Shown here piece by piece: positions 17,249-32,209 of a DNA stretch of 64,000 bases. The position numbers and the translations under genes were made by a program. The DNA comes from Rheinheimera sp. Lineage in GTDB: Bacteria > Pseudomonadota > Gammaproteobacteria > Enterobacterales > Alteromonadaceae. Every line of letters starts with the position of its first letter. Position 1 is the stretch's first letter. The notes beneath the pieces are model-generated. The model made no database searches, was not told where the DNA came from, and saw nothing but the letters and a program-made list of their open reading frames with translations. Location of the stretch: contig SSFI01000093.1 in the NCBI GenBank assembly GCA_008015325.1, positions 1 through 64,000 on the forward strand, read 5' to 3'.

Positions 17249-18997
17249 TTAGCTTAGCTGGGTAAACTCCTGCGGGTACAAACTGATAAAACGTTGCTGT
17301 TGAGGATACGCAAATACATCTTCGACAATACCGTTTTTGAGTCTGGCTTGTTTTTGTTGCCAGTAACCGGCATCGAGCAATTCGGGATGCAGTTCCTGCA
17401 GCAACTGCCGTAATTCCGGCTGCGCTGTGACAAAAGTGGCGATTTGCTCCGGAAACACATCGCCTGGGTGAACAGGATACCAGGGCTCAGCGCTCAGCAT
17501 ATCGTCCCAGTTGTCCGGTGGCGGAATGGTGCGGAAATTCATATCCAGCAGGTACTGCACTTCGTCGTAATCGTAAAAGACTACGCGGCCGTGGCGGGTC
17601 ACACCAAAGTTTTTCAGCAGCATGTCGCCGGGGAAAATATTGGCGGCAATCATGTCTTTCAGCGCCTGGCCATAATCCTGCATCAGGCGGCGTTTTTCCG
17701 TGAGGCTGGCTTGTTCTAACGCCAGATTGAGCGGCAACATGCGCCGCTCGATATACAGATGTTTAATCACCACCAGGTCATCTTCAATCTGCAAAGAGCC
17801 GGCGATGCTTTGTTGCAGCTCTGCCAGCAGTTCGCCGGAGAAGCGGTTTTTTGGCAAAGCCACATCGGAATATTCCAGCGTGTCGGCCATCCGACCAACC
17901 CGGTCATGTGTTTTCACCAGATGATAACGGCGTTTAACAGTATCGCGGCCAAAGGGTTTAGTGTCGGCAAATTTGTCGCGGATCACTTTAAACACATAAG
18001 GGAAGGATGGCAGAGTAAATACCATCATCACCATACCGCGAATGCCTGGCGCGGCAACAAAGGCATCGCGGCTTTGTGCCAGATGCTGCAACAGCTCACG
18101 ATAAAACTCGGTCTTCCCCTGTTTATGTAAACCGACTGACGCGTAAAGTTCGGCCAGCGTTTTGTGGGGCAATAATTCGCGCAGAAAATGCACTAAGGCG
18201 GAAGGCACCGGCAAGTCGACCATAAAATAAGCCCGCGAGAAGCCAAAAATAATGGTCATCTGCTGGCTGTCGGTGATCAGGCTATCCACAAACAGACCGC
18301 GGCTACGTTGGTGTAACACCGGCATGATAAATGGCTGCTGGCCGTCCGGGCTGACCACCCGGCCGACGACATAAGCGGCTTTATTGCGGTAAAACACTGA
18401 CTTGAGAATATCAAAACGGATTTGATGCACCGGATGGCGGCCGTGGCTGGACTGGGCGACAAAAGTTTTGACGATTAAGCGGATATCGCGGTCCAGATTT
18501 TCAAACGCCACGCCCAAACTAAAGCCACTCAAAATGCGGCGCAGACAATGCCGCAAGCCATCCTGTGCCGGAAAATAGCTGTCGTAGACCGACGCGACTG
18601 GCGCCGGCAATTGTTGTTTGTTTAACGTCGATTCAACGAAAATATTCTGATTATGAAAGTATTGCCGGTCGAACAGCCGGCAAAACACTGAGTTATAAAA
18701 TGTTTCTGCCAGTTCCGCCTGCGGATGAAACTGCAGATAGACCAGATAATGTTGTTTAACCTGCTGCCACAAAGCTTCGTCCAGGCAATGCACCGGCAAT
18801 TCGTGTTGCAGCACAGCGATGGTTTCACTGACACGTGTGTCGTAATAGGAGATGCGTTCGGCATTGTCAGTTAAAAAACCGCTCCAGTCCGCGCTGGCAA
18901 ATCTTTGCTGGGCATTGGCGGTAATTTGCTGGAATAGCCGGAAATGGCGGCGAAATCCGCGCATGATAATGTCGGCGATATGCTGTGCCTGCACCAT
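17249..18997 (-). CDS. aceK: Isocitrate dehydrogenase kinase/phosphatase
   Basis: A 582-residue AceK: it phosphorylates and so inactivates isocitrate dehydrogenase, diverting carbon to the glyoxylate bypass, and reverses this as a phosphatase. The N-terminal regulatory half includes NAERISYYDTRVSETI; the C-terminal kinase fold has YVFKVIRDKF (ATP-binding lysine), NLALEQA and VVFYDYDEVQYL (metal-binding aspartates). Full length (E. coli 574-578). In E. coli it ends the aceBAK operon, but aceB and aceA are not here. Confidence 0.95.
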   Translation of the reverse strand: MVQAQHIADIIMRGFRRHFRLFQQITANAQQRFASADWSGFLTDNAERISYYDTRVSETIAVLQHELPVHCLDEALWQQVKQHYLVYLQFHPQAELAETFYNSVFCRLFDRQYFHNQNIFVESTLNKQQLPAPVASVYDSYFPAQDGLRHCLRRILSGFSLGVAFENLDRDIRLIVKTFVAQSSHGRHPVHQIRFDILKSVFYRNKAAYVVGRVVSPDGQQPFIMPVLHQRSRGLFVDSLITDSQQMTIIFGFSRAYFMVDLPVPSALVHFLRELLPHKTLAELYASVGLHKQGKTEFYRELLQHLAQSRDAFVAAPGIRGMVMMVFTLPSFPYVFKVIRDKFADTKPFGRDTVKRRYHLVKTHDRVGRMADTLEYSDVALPKNRFSGELLAELQQSIAGSLQIEDDLVVIKHLYIERRMLPLNLALEQASLTEKRRLMQDYGQALKDMIAANIFPGDMLLKNFGVTRHGRVVFYDYDEVQYLLDMNFRTIPPPDNWDDMLSAEPWYPVHPGDVFPEQIATFVTAQPELRQLLQELHPELLDAGYWQQKQARLKNGIVEDVFAYPQQQRFISLYPQEFTQLS

Positions 18998-19082
18998 AGT
19001 CTATTTTAGAGTGAATGCTCAATTACATGGTTATACCCCGTTCTATAACGGCTGTAAATCGGGCTTTAGTCTGTGATCTGGC

Positions 19083-19112
19083 TTGAGCGGCAGCAGCTGT
19101 GCGGAGTATAGT
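19083..19112 (+). promoter_or_regulatory. Possible promoter of the DUF1840 gene
   Basis: TTGAGC, 18 bp, TATAGT; about 45 bp before the start. Confidence 0.4.
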
Positions 19113-19157
19113 GAAAGCTTGTCGGTTGCGTTGTCAGAATCAGAGGAGTGCACACCC

Positions 19158-19451
19158 ATGCTCGTCACTTTCCACAGCAAAGACCATTACCCAATCACTA
19201 TGTTTGGTGATCCGGCGTTACAACTTATCCAGATGATGGGCGCCCAGCCCAAAGTTCCGGGCGCATTTTATGCCGACGATGTGCCGCAGGCGTTGTGGCA
19301 GTTACAGGAAGCTTTAGCCGATGTGGTAGATAACTCTGTACCGCCACAACCGGGGGAAGAGCCGGCTGTTGGGCTGAAGCAGCGCGCAGTGCCGTTACTG
19401 GATATGCTCAAGGCGGCGGTTAAAGCGCAGCATAGTATTCACTGGGATTAA
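19158..19451 (+). CDS. DUF1840 protein
   Basis: A 97-residue soluble protein starting MLVTFHSKDHYPITMFGDPA, the hallmark of DUF1840, and ending in a helix-rich region (PLLDMLKAAVKA). Function unknown; the family is widespread in beta- and gammaproteobacteria. ATG 19158 follows AGAGGA. It forms a one-gene unit with a promoter-like element before and a hairpin after. Confidence 0.85.
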   Translation: MLVTFHSKDHYPITMFGDPALQLIQMMGAQPKVPGAFYADDVPQALWQLQEALADVVDNSVPPQPGEEPAVGLKQRAVPLLDMLKAAVKAQHSIHWD

Positions 19452-19464
19452 ATGAGTGACAGCA

Positions 19465-19484
19465 AAAGCCGGGCTGCCGGCTTT
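19465..19484. terminator. Hairpin between the convergent DUF1840 and amidase genes
   Basis: AAAGCCGG, loop GCTG, CCGGCTTT; perfect 8-bp stem with short T-runs on both strands, so possibly bidirectional. Confidence 0.5.
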
Positions 19485-19496
19485 GCTGCCGGGAAC

Positions 19497-21029
19497 TTAT
19501 AAGCCGCTGCGGTAAGTTGGTGCCGCCACCGGGCCGCGTTGTTGCTCCAGTGCATGGGCAAGGCTAATAATACGTGCTTCCTGCCAGGGTTTACCGATGA
19601 TGCTGACACCCAGCGGCAAATGACCGTCGTAGCCTGCCGGCAGCGTCAACGACGGATAACCGGAAATCGCTGCAGCACTGGCAGAGCCAAAGTTATATTG
19701 ATCGCCTTTAACATGATCGATAGCCCAGGCCGGGCCTGTCGCCGGCACTATCACTAATGCACCATCCACCAAATCTTCATCCAATAAAGCCGCGGCCTGC
19801 TGTTGTGAGCGCTGGCGCGCTTGTTGATAGGCAGCTTTTTGTTTTTCCAGATCTGTGGCCTGAGCCTGTTCTAAATACTGCTGACCAAAAAACGCCAAAG
19901 CGGTTTTGCCTTGTTGTTGGTTAAAAGCAATGATGCTTTTAATATCTTTTGCGGCAGGCGGCGCCTTTAAATCATGTAACCACTGGTTCAAATCGCGTTT
20001 GTATTCATAGACTAAGACGTTAAATTCGTCCTGATAGACTGAGTCTGCCAATTGCCAGGTCTGACGCTCTTCGACTGTGATGCCCAGAGCTGTCAGCTGT
20101 TGTTTCAGCTGATCCAGCATCTGGGCGATGGCTGGAAAGTCTTTGTCGTAGTGACGCACCAATACCACTTTGAGCACCACTTGTTTGACCGGCTGTTGTG
20201 TAATAGCGGCATTGAGGTCACCAAAACGTTGTTGCGCCTGTGGCGTGGCGATCACCTGCAACAAGGCAGCGGCATCGGCGACATTGCGCGTCATCGGCCC
20301 GGCGATATCCTGTGAGCTGGCGATCGGGATAATGCCATGACCTGATACAGCGCCGTGTGTCGGTTTAATGCCCACCACGTTATTGATTGCCGCCGGGCAG
20401 GTAATAGAGCCGTCCGTTTCGGTACCTACAGCTAACAAAGTTAAATCTGCCGCAACAGCCACACCTGAACCTGAGCTGGAACCACAAGGGCTTTGGCTTA
20501 GCACATATGGGTTTTTCGTTTGTCCGCCTAAAGCAGACCAGCCACTGGCGGAACCTTCACCACGAAAATTCGCCCACTCGGATAAGTTGGTTTTACCCAA
20601 AATCACCGCGCCTGCTTCGCGCAATTGACTGACCAGTGCTGCATCGACACTAGTCTTAAAATCTTTTAACACCAGGGCGCCGGCTGTAGTTGGCATCTGG
20701 TCAGCAGTGGCGATATTGGCTTTGAGCAGCACCGGCATGCCATGCAAAGGGCCACGGACTTTGCCGGCTTTGCGTTCGGCATCCAGGGTTCTGGCCTGAT
20801 TTAATGCGTCAGGATTGGTATCTGTGACTGCATTGAGGGCAGGGCCGGCATCGTCTAATTGATCAATGCGTTTGAGGTAATATTCGGTCAGTTGTACAGA
20901 GTTGATCTTGCCTTGTTGCAGCAAATTTTGTGCTTGCGGCAGAGATAAACGGGATAAATCGGTGGTAGCGGCAGAAACAGTCAGGCTGGATAAGGACAGC
21001 AATAACAAAGAACTACGTGGCAGTGGCAT
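19497..21029 (-). CDS. Secreted amidase-signature-family amidase
   Basis: A 510-residue amidase with a Sec signal peptide (SLLLLSLSSLTVSA, cleaved near residue 20) and the Lys-cisSer-Ser triad: K103 in LLKANIATAD, S184 in CGSSSGSG, S208 in GTETDGSIT. The triad spacing and the exported location resemble the C-terminal peptide amidase of Stenotrophomonas, so hydrolysis of peptide or other carboxamides in the periplasm is likely. ATG 21029 follows AAGGAGCCTGTT; an upstream in-frame start lacks such a site. Single gene. Confidence 0.88.
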   Translation of the reverse strand: MPLPRSSLLLLSLSSLTVSAATTDLSRLSLPQAQNLLQQGKINSVQLTEYYLKRIDQLDDAGPALNAVTDTNPDALNQARTLDAERKAGKVRGPLHGMPVLLKANIATADQMPTTAGALVLKDFKTSVDAALVSQLREAGAVILGKTNLSEWANFRGEGSASGWSALGGQTKNPYVLSQSPCGSSSGSGVAVAADLTLLAVGTETDGSITCPAAINNVVGIKPTHGAVSGHGIIPIASSQDIAGPMTRNVADAAALLQVIATPQAQQRFGDLNAAITQQPVKQVVLKVVLVRHYDKDFPAIAQMLDQLKQQLTALGITVEERQTWQLADSVYQDEFNVLVYEYKRDLNQWLHDLKAPPAAKDIKSIIAFNQQQGKTALAFFGQQYLEQAQATDLEKQKAAYQQARQRSQQQAAALLDEDLVDGALVIVPATGPAWAIDHVKGDQYNFGSASAAAISGYPSLTLPAGYDGHLPLGVSIIGKPWQEARIISLAHALEQQRGPVAAPTYRSGL

Positions 21030-21153
21030 AACAGGCTCCTTTTTTCTCCATCCTAGCGGAGTTAAAGGGCAGAAAGCCAACATTATGTTTACAAGTGAGC
21101 GGGTACCAGCAGCGTTGCAAAGCCAGTATTGCTGTCAAGTCACTGCCGTGCAG

Positions 21154-21180
21154 TAAAACAAAACCCGGCGTTGGCCGGGT
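21154..21180 (-). terminator. Terminator of gltBD
   Basis: On the minus strand: ACCCGGC, loop CAAC, GCCGGGT, then TTTGTTTT. It lies 27 bp after the gltD stop. Confidence 0.85.
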
Positions 21181-21206
21181 TCTGTACTCATGGCATGAAT
21201 TCAGGC

Positions 21207-27105
<5,899 letters not shown>

Positions 27106-27193
27106 GACACACTCCTCCAACCTGTCCTGCATAAATAAAAATGTAAAAATAGTGAATTTATATTCTTTTAATTTTGGTTTTTACGTGTGAAAG

Positions 27194-27222
27194 AAAATAA
27201 CGGTCGTACTTTCAAGGGTCAA
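27194..27222 (-). promoter_or_regulatory. Possible promoter of gltBD
   Basis: On the minus strand, TTGACC (27217-27222), 17 bp, TATTTT (27194-27199), leaving a leader of about 85 A/T-rich bases. The rest of the 413-bp gap (27106-27518) holds this promoter, the hairpin at 27424 and no gene. Confidence 0.5.
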
Positions 27223-27423
27223 TGGCTTTCTGAGTTGTTATTTTAGTGAGGTCTGGACGTCTGAACGTAAAGACCTGCTATCAGGTATACCGATTTTTGC
27301 TGGGAATTGCAAGATGACTTTTGGCAGAGTGCCGGTGATTCACCGCATTAGCCTGTTGTGCTGAAATGTAATTAAATTACAGAAATTGCTGTTTTTCGGC
27401 GTCTATTTGCCGGGTGGAGACAT

Positions 27424-27450
27424 AAAAAAAGCTGCCATCGGCAGCTTTTT
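27424..27450. terminator. Hairpin after folE2, possibly bidirectional
   Basis: A-run, GCTGCC, loop ATC, GGCAGC, T-run; symmetric, so it can end folE2 transcription on the minus strand and shield the gltB promoter. Confidence 0.8.
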
Positions 27451-27518
27451 GTTGGTTTTTAGTCGCAGATATATGCGCTAAATATGCGCGCTATTCAGCG
27501 GCGTGATGGCTGCTGCGC

Positions 27519-28445
27519 TTAAGCGCGGTAGCCGCCTTGCAGACCTTTCACTGTTACCGCAACAGCGTCATGCGCATGCAATGATTCATAGTGGTTGACT
27601 CGCAGCCAGAAATCTTCAAACTCGGTCAGGCCGTTTAAGGCATGTTTTAACCGGCGGGCGGCATCTTCACAGAACATCAGGTTCTGGCCGTTTAAGCGGG
27701 CAAATTCCTGCTCGTCGGCGCGTTTGACCGCAGCCTGTACCGGGGTTTTCAGCGCATCTTCAATCGCATCAATCAGCGCGACAATCGGGAATTCGCTGAC
27801 ATTGCGTTGCAGCTTCACTTTGACTTCAGCCACAGAACGCTGGCTGTGTGGTGTTGCCACTATGCCCTGTGTAGTGCCAAGCCAATCGACCACCAGTTCA
27901 CTGCTGATCTGTTGCTGGCCGGCAAAACGGGCAACAAACGCTTCCTGGATGAGCTGACGCGCTAATGCCGCCGAGCAAGGGCAGGTGGATGAATAGGGTA
28001 CATTCACTTTCAGCTCAACCTGCAGCTGGTTTTCCACCACCTGACCTGTGATAGTCACAGGGTAAGCTTTCCAGCCTTGTTTTTCGGTGATCAAAGCCTT
28101 GCGGCGTAAATGCAGATCAAAATCAAACTTCACAAAAGCCTGATTGCTTAAATCTTCGTGAGTGGTGATAAAAGTGTCGAGCAATTCACACAAGGTGGCA
28201 TAGCTTAAGCTGGATTCGCGGGACAATTCGTCGAGCGCGAGGTACAACCGCGACATGTGAATGCCTTTGGCTTTGGGGTCGGCCAGGTTGACGAATGCTT
28301 CTACTTTAGCACTGACCTGACGAGGGGCTTCGCCGTGTAATGCCAACATCAGCGGCACTTCAATATGGCTCATGCCAACCCAGTCTAAAGTGCCTTCTGT
28401 GGTGGCACATGATTGGTTGGCTACATCTGGCATCGCTATCGGCAT
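27519..28445 (-). CDS. folE2: GTP cyclohydrolase I, type IB (FolE2)
   Basis: A 308-residue FolE2 (COG1469): it turns GTP into 7,8-dihydroneopterin triphosphate, the entry to folate and queuosine. Signatures: [13 protein letters not shown], the conserved Cys and surrounding [17 protein letters not shown], and HAHDAVAV near the C-terminus. Unlike FolE it does not need zinc, and in several bacteria it is expressed under zinc limitation. ATG 28445 follows GGAG. No Zur-like palindrome was recognised upstream. Single gene. Confidence 0.93.
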   Translation of the reverse strand: MPIAMPDVANQSCATTEGTLDWVGMSHIEVPLMLALHGEAPRQVSAKVEAFVNLADPKAKGIHMSRLYLALDELSRESSLSYATLCELLDTFITTHEDLSNQAFVKFDFDLHLRRKALITEKQGWKAYPVTITGQVVENQLQVELKVNVPYSSTCPCSAALARQLIQEAFVARFAGQQQISSELVVDWLGTTQGIVATPHSQRSVAEVKVKLQRNVSEFPIVALIDAIEDALKTPVQAAVKRADEQEFARLNGQNLMFCEDAARRLKHALNGLTEFEDFWLRVNHYESLHAHDAVAVTVKGLQGGYRA

Positions 28446-28929
28446 GAAATCTCCGGGTCTGTCTGTTGCGACTACTTCAGCACGCTTGGTCTGGAAAGGG
28501 CGGCATTCTATCAAGCTTCACACATTTGTCTTATGAAAAATTTGCAAAGGTGCCATCCATTTTTTCGCTCGATTGGCGTACCGGCGTTGAACTTTGTCTG
28601 TGGTGCGCTGCTATTTGTGGGCTGGCGCTTTAATACCTGATAAAAATAGTCAGGTATTTTACTCCTTTCATTTACGCACTGACAAGTCAGCCGGATCAAC
28701 CCTGCTTTGAGCTGATGTCCGGCCCGGCTCCGAATCTGCCCGCTACGCCGCAGTTCCGCCTGTTAACTGCAATTGGCAAAGCAGTCAGGACAAGATAATC
28801 TAACGGGTACAAATCAAGCCGTTACGACAATGATAAGATGCGGTTTCTCTTCGAATTTTTACCAAGGTGCCGGTGTGCTGAAATAGGCACAAGATACGGC
28901 TGCGCAGGCACAAAAGAGGTTGTCACTGC
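28446..28929. other. 484-bp gap between folE2 and arcB with a possible tiny ORF
   Basis: This divergent region must hold the folE2 and arcB promoters, but I find no convincing -35/-10 pair. It contains an ATG-initiated 35-codon frame on the plus strand (28533-28640) with one hydrophobic stretch (LNFVCGALLFVGW) whose stop lies in a perfect inverted repeat (see 28632). No ribosome site precedes it, so I do not call it a gene. Confidence 0.4.
28632..28660 (+). terminator. Terminator-like hairpin with no assigned gene
   Basis: AATACCTGA, loop of nine A/T-rich bases, TCAGGTATT, then TT. Perfect 9-bp stem but A/T-rich and with a short T-run. It would end a plus-strand transcript that starts in the folE2-arcB gap. 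Confidence 0.35.
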
Positions 28930-31230
28930 ATGAGTCAATACCGGATCCATCCCTGGGTCAGCCAGCTGGCGCTGGTGCTGAAGCAGTGGGGCTGGTTGCA
29001 GTTATTCAGCCTGACCACCTTACTGATCATTGTCGCATCAGGCCTGATCGCGCTGGCGTTCAGCCTGACTTTACACAACAGAGTGGACTGGGATTTTATC
29101 AGCGGCGCTTTGTTATTTGCCGTGGTTGCGGCGCCACCTTTGGTTTCTGCCTGTCTTTATCTGATCAAACACCTCGATGCCACTTTGTTTTATCTGCAAG
29201 ATTCTGCGCGCCAGGAAAAACGTCTCAATGAAAACCTGCAAGAGAATATCCGTCAGCTGAACTTTGAAATTGAAGAGCGGAAAAAAGCTTTTCAGGCCAA
29301 ACGCCAGGCCGTTGATGAACTGCGTAAAGAAATCACCGAGCGCAAAAAGACTCAGCTGTTAGTGGAAGAACAGAGTTTACTGATGAAGTCTATTGTCGAC
29401 AGTTCGCCGGACTTGTTCTATTACCGCGATGAAACCGGTCGTTTCGCCAGCTGCAATAAAATGTTTGAGCGGATGATTGGCAAAAGCTCGAGCGAACTGA
29501 TTGGCCATTATCCGTCGGAGATTTACGCACCAGATATGGCGCCGGCCGCCATTTTGACCGACCACGAAGTGTCAGTGAACCAGGCGGAACTGACGCTGGA
29601 CGTGGAATACAACACACCAGAAGGCCAGTTGATGTGGTTTGAGATGCGTAAAGTGCCGTTTTTTGACCGGCAGGGCAGGTACATCGGTTTACTGGGCTTT
29701 GGCCGGGACATTACGTCGCGCAAAATGGCGGAGCAGGCGCTGGAGCGCGCATATCAGGATAAAGGTAAATTTATCGCTACTTTAAGCCATGAGCTGCGCA
29801 CGCCGTTAAACGGCATTGTTGGCTTAACCCGGCGTTTGCTGGAAACAAGGCTCACCGACGAGCAGCGCAGCTGGGCTAATACCATTTTCAGCAGCGCTGA
29901 GACCTTGGGCAACATCTTTAACGACATCATTGATTTGGACAAAATCGACCGGCAGGATTTGGATATTCTGTATCAAAGCACTGATATAGCGCAGTTTATT
30001 CTCGATATTGCCAATTTCGCCGAACTCATTTGTCAGCAAAAAGGCTTAAGTTTCAAACTACAGCAAGTGGGGGCGCTGCAGGGGCATTTGAAGCTGGACC
30101 CGACGCGTGTGCGCCAGGTGCTGTGGAACTTGCTCAGCAACGCAGTAAAATTCACCGCCCGCGGTGAAATCAGTCTTTATGCTGAGCTGTGTGACAACGA
30201 GCTGATATTTGTCGTCAGTGATACCGGCATCGGCATCTCAGCGCACGAACAACAGCGCATTTTTGACATGTACTACAAATCCAGCGACGGGCGGCGTTTA
30301 AGTATCGTCGGCTCCGGCATTGGGCTGTCGGTATCCAAAGCCTTAGTGGAGGCGATGGGGGGCTCTGTATCAGTGCAAAGCCAGATGAATCAGGGCAGTC
30401 ATTTTACCGTGCGCCTGCCGACAGAACTGCAACAGGCGCCTGAACTCAGCCAACTGCTGGTATGTCCTGAACTGACGGTGTTGCTGGTGGAAGATGTGCC
30501 ATTAAACGCCGAGATCGCGACCAATTTGCTGGAACAACGCGGCCATACAGTGGTGCATGCTGAAACCGGTGAAGATGCGCTGGCGCTGCTGGAAACCGAA
30601 GATGATATTGATTTGGTGCTGCTCGATATGCAGCTGCCGGATATGACCGGCGACCAGATCGCCCGTTTTATGCAACAAGAGCCGCATCTGGCACAAATTC
30701 CTATCGTGGTGTTAAGCGCCAACGTGCGCAAGGCTGAGCAGCAGCTTGAAGGCATTCAGATCGCCGGAGCCTTAGCAAAACCTATCAATACCAATAAATT
30801 AGACCAGGTACTGGCCCGGTTGTTTTCACCCAGCGCGGTACGGCAAAGCCAGATTGGTGAGACTGATGACAACGAAGCAGCAGACACAGTGCTTGATACT
30901 TCGACTTTGCAGGACTATCTGCAGTCACTTGGCAAAGCGCCGATGCAGCGCAGTATGCAGCTGTTTCAGCAGTTAGTGCCGGGTTACGTCAATAAGATGG
31001 TGGAAGCTGCGACCCTGCAGCAATTGCAGGAATTCCAGGATGCGGCGCATAAACTAAAAGGTGCCGCCGCATCTGTCGGTTTATTGTGGGTGCAGCAACA
31101 AGCCAAACAATTAGAACAGCTGGAGCAGCCCAACTGGCCGGCAATAGAGCGGCAACTGATAGAGTTCCACCTGACGATAGATACGCATTTGCAACTGTTG
31201 GCTGAGTACCTGGAAGCTTACGAGGGGTAG
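28930..31230 (+). CDS. arcB: Aerobic respiration sensor kinase ArcB
   Basis: A 766-residue tripartite hybrid kinase that senses the quinone pool and phosphorylates ArcA. Order: two membrane segments (about 22-50 and 55-80), a coiled coil, a PAS domain (about 145-265), HisKA with H287 in SHELRTPLNG, HATPase (GTGIGIS-like DTGIGIS, GSGIGLSV), receiver with D566 in LLLDMQLPDM, and a C-terminal HPt with H707 in AAHKLKGAAASVGL. Length and layout match E. coli ArcB (778), whose phosphorelay is H292-D576-H717. It converges on arcA. Confidence 0.95.
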   Translation: MSQYRIHPWVSQLALVLKQWGWLQLFSLTTLLIIVASGLIALAFSLTLHNRVDWDFISGALLFAVVAAPPLVSACLYLIKHLDATLFYLQDSARQEKRLNENLQENIRQLNFEIEERKKAFQAKRQAVDELRKEITERKKTQLLVEEQSLLMKSIVDSSPDLFYYRDETGRFASCNKMFERMIGKSSSELIGHYPSEIYAPDMAPAAILTDHEVSVNQAELTLDVEYNTPEGQLMWFEMRKVPFFDRQGRYIGLLGFGRDITSRKMAEQALERAYQDKGKFIATLSHELRTPLNGIVGLTRRLLETRLTDEQRSWANTIFSSAETLGNIFNDIIDLDKIDRQDLDILYQSTDIAQFILDIANFAELICQQKGLSFKLQQVGALQGHLKLDPTRVRQVLWNLLSNAVKFTARGEISLYAELCDNELIFVVSDTGIGISAHEQQRIFDMYYKSSDGRRLSIVGSGIGLSVSKALVEAMGGSVSVQSQMNQGSHFTVRLPTELQQAPELSQLLVCPELTVLLVEDVPLNAEIATNLLEQRGHTVVHAETGEDALALLETEDDIDLVLLDMQLPDMTGDQIARFMQQEPHLAQIPIVVLSANVRKAEQQLEGIQIAGALAKPINTNKLDQVLARLFSPSAVRQSQIGETDDNEAADTVLDTSTLQDYLQSLGKAPMQRSMQLFQQLVPGYVNKMVEAATLQQLQEFQDAAHKLKGAAASVGLLWVQQQAKQLEQLEQPNWPAIERQLIEFHLTIDTHLQLLAEYLEAYEG

Positions 31231-31269
31231 TTTTGGTCTGTTCTGTGGTTATTGCTAAAAGCACAATAG

Positions 31270-31295
31270 AAACGGCGACCTGAGTCGCCGTTTTT
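31270..31295. terminator. Bidirectional terminator between arcB and arcA
   Basis: AAACGGCGAC, loop CTGA, GTCGCCGTTT, flanked by T on one side and A on the other; perfect 10-bp stem. Confidence 0.85.
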
Positions 31296-31314
31296 CATCC
31301 GTTAAACAAGCGGA

Positions 31315-32022
31315 TTATTTTTCCAGCTTGCCAACGAAGCGATAGCCTTCGCCGTGGATAGTGCTGATCAGCTCCGGGCTGTCGATATCCGATTCAAAGT
31401 GTTTACGGATACGACGGATAGTCACGTCTACAGTCCGGTCGTTTGGACGTAAATCACGGCCGGTCATGTGGCGGATTAACTGTTCGCGGGTGAAAATTTT
31501 ACCCGGTGTATCCAGCATCAGACGCAGAGCGCGGTATTCGCCTTTAGGCAGACGACGTGATACGCCTTTTGGTGATGTCAGGTTGCGGCTGTTTTCATCC
31601 AGCGTCCAGCCATTGAATTTCACCACACTCTTGTGTTCCTCAACCACTGGCTGAGCTACAGTGCGGTTTAACAGGTTGCGGGCGCGAATAGTCAGTTCAC
31701 GTGGGTTAAATGGTTTGGTCAGGTAGTCGTCGGCGCCAATTTCCAGACCCAGGATGCGATCAACTTCGCTGTCGCGGCCGGTTAAGAAAATTAAACCGAT
31801 GTTTTCTTTCTGGCGTAATTCACGCGCCAGAATTAAGCCATTCTTCCCTGGCAGATTAATGTCCATAACAATCAGATTGACGGTATTGTCTGTCAGTTGC
31901 TGATGCATTTCTTCACCATTGACGGCTTCAAGTACATCGTAGCCTTCGCCTTCGAACAACTGGACCAGATTTAAACGGGTTACTTCCTCGTCTTCAACGA
32001 TCAAAATCACCGGCGTCTGCAT
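31315..32022 (-). CDS. arcA: Aerobic respiration response regulator ArcA
   Basis: A 235-residue OmpR-type regulator. The receiver domain ([20 protein letters not shown], phospho-acceptor Asp in [13 protein letters not shown], about residue 54) is followed by a winged-helix DNA-binding domain ending [18 protein letters not shown]. It represses aerobic respiratory genes when phosphorylated by ArcB. The ATG at 32022 gives [13 protein letters not shown], as in E. coli; the open frame upstream is leader sequence. It stands tail to tail with arcB, whereas in E. coli the two are far apart. Confidence 0.96.
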   Translation of the reverse strand: MQTPVILIVEDEEVTRLNLVQLFEGEGYDVLEAVNGEEMHQQLTDNTVNLIVMDINLPGKNGLILARELRQKENIGLIFLTGRDSEVDRILGLEIGADDYLTKPFNPRELTIRARNLLNRTVAQPVVEEHKSVVKFNGWTLDENSRNLTSPKGVSRRLPKGEYRALRLMLDTPGKIFTREQLIRHMTGRDLRPNDRTVDVTIRRIRKHFESDIDSPELISTIHGEGYRFVGKLEK

Positions 32023-32106
32023 GGAGATAAACCTTATGTTAACTATGTTGGATTTTCGCGCGTGTCGAGATTGGTCAAATGACAACCAGTTGCCATTTTT
32101 TTTGCA

Positions 32107-32151
32107 ATTATAGCTTTGGGTCCATTTGTTAACAAGTGATTTTGTTAACAA
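32107..32151 (-). promoter_or_regulatory. arcA promoter with two TTGTTAACAA palindromes
   Basis: On the minus strand, -35 TTGTTA (32130-32135), 17 bp, -10 TATAAT (32107-32112). The -35 is part of a palindrome TTGTTAACAA (32126-32135), and an identical palindrome lies upstream at 32142-32151, 16 bp away. TGTTAA is the core of ArcA sites, so autoregulation is possible, although the usual ArcA direct-repeat spacing is about 11 bp. Confidence 0.6.
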
Positions 32152-32209
32152 TTAGATTTTTCTTAATTACTTGACCGATTATGAGTATTTGTTCAGTTAA
32201 AACAAATGC

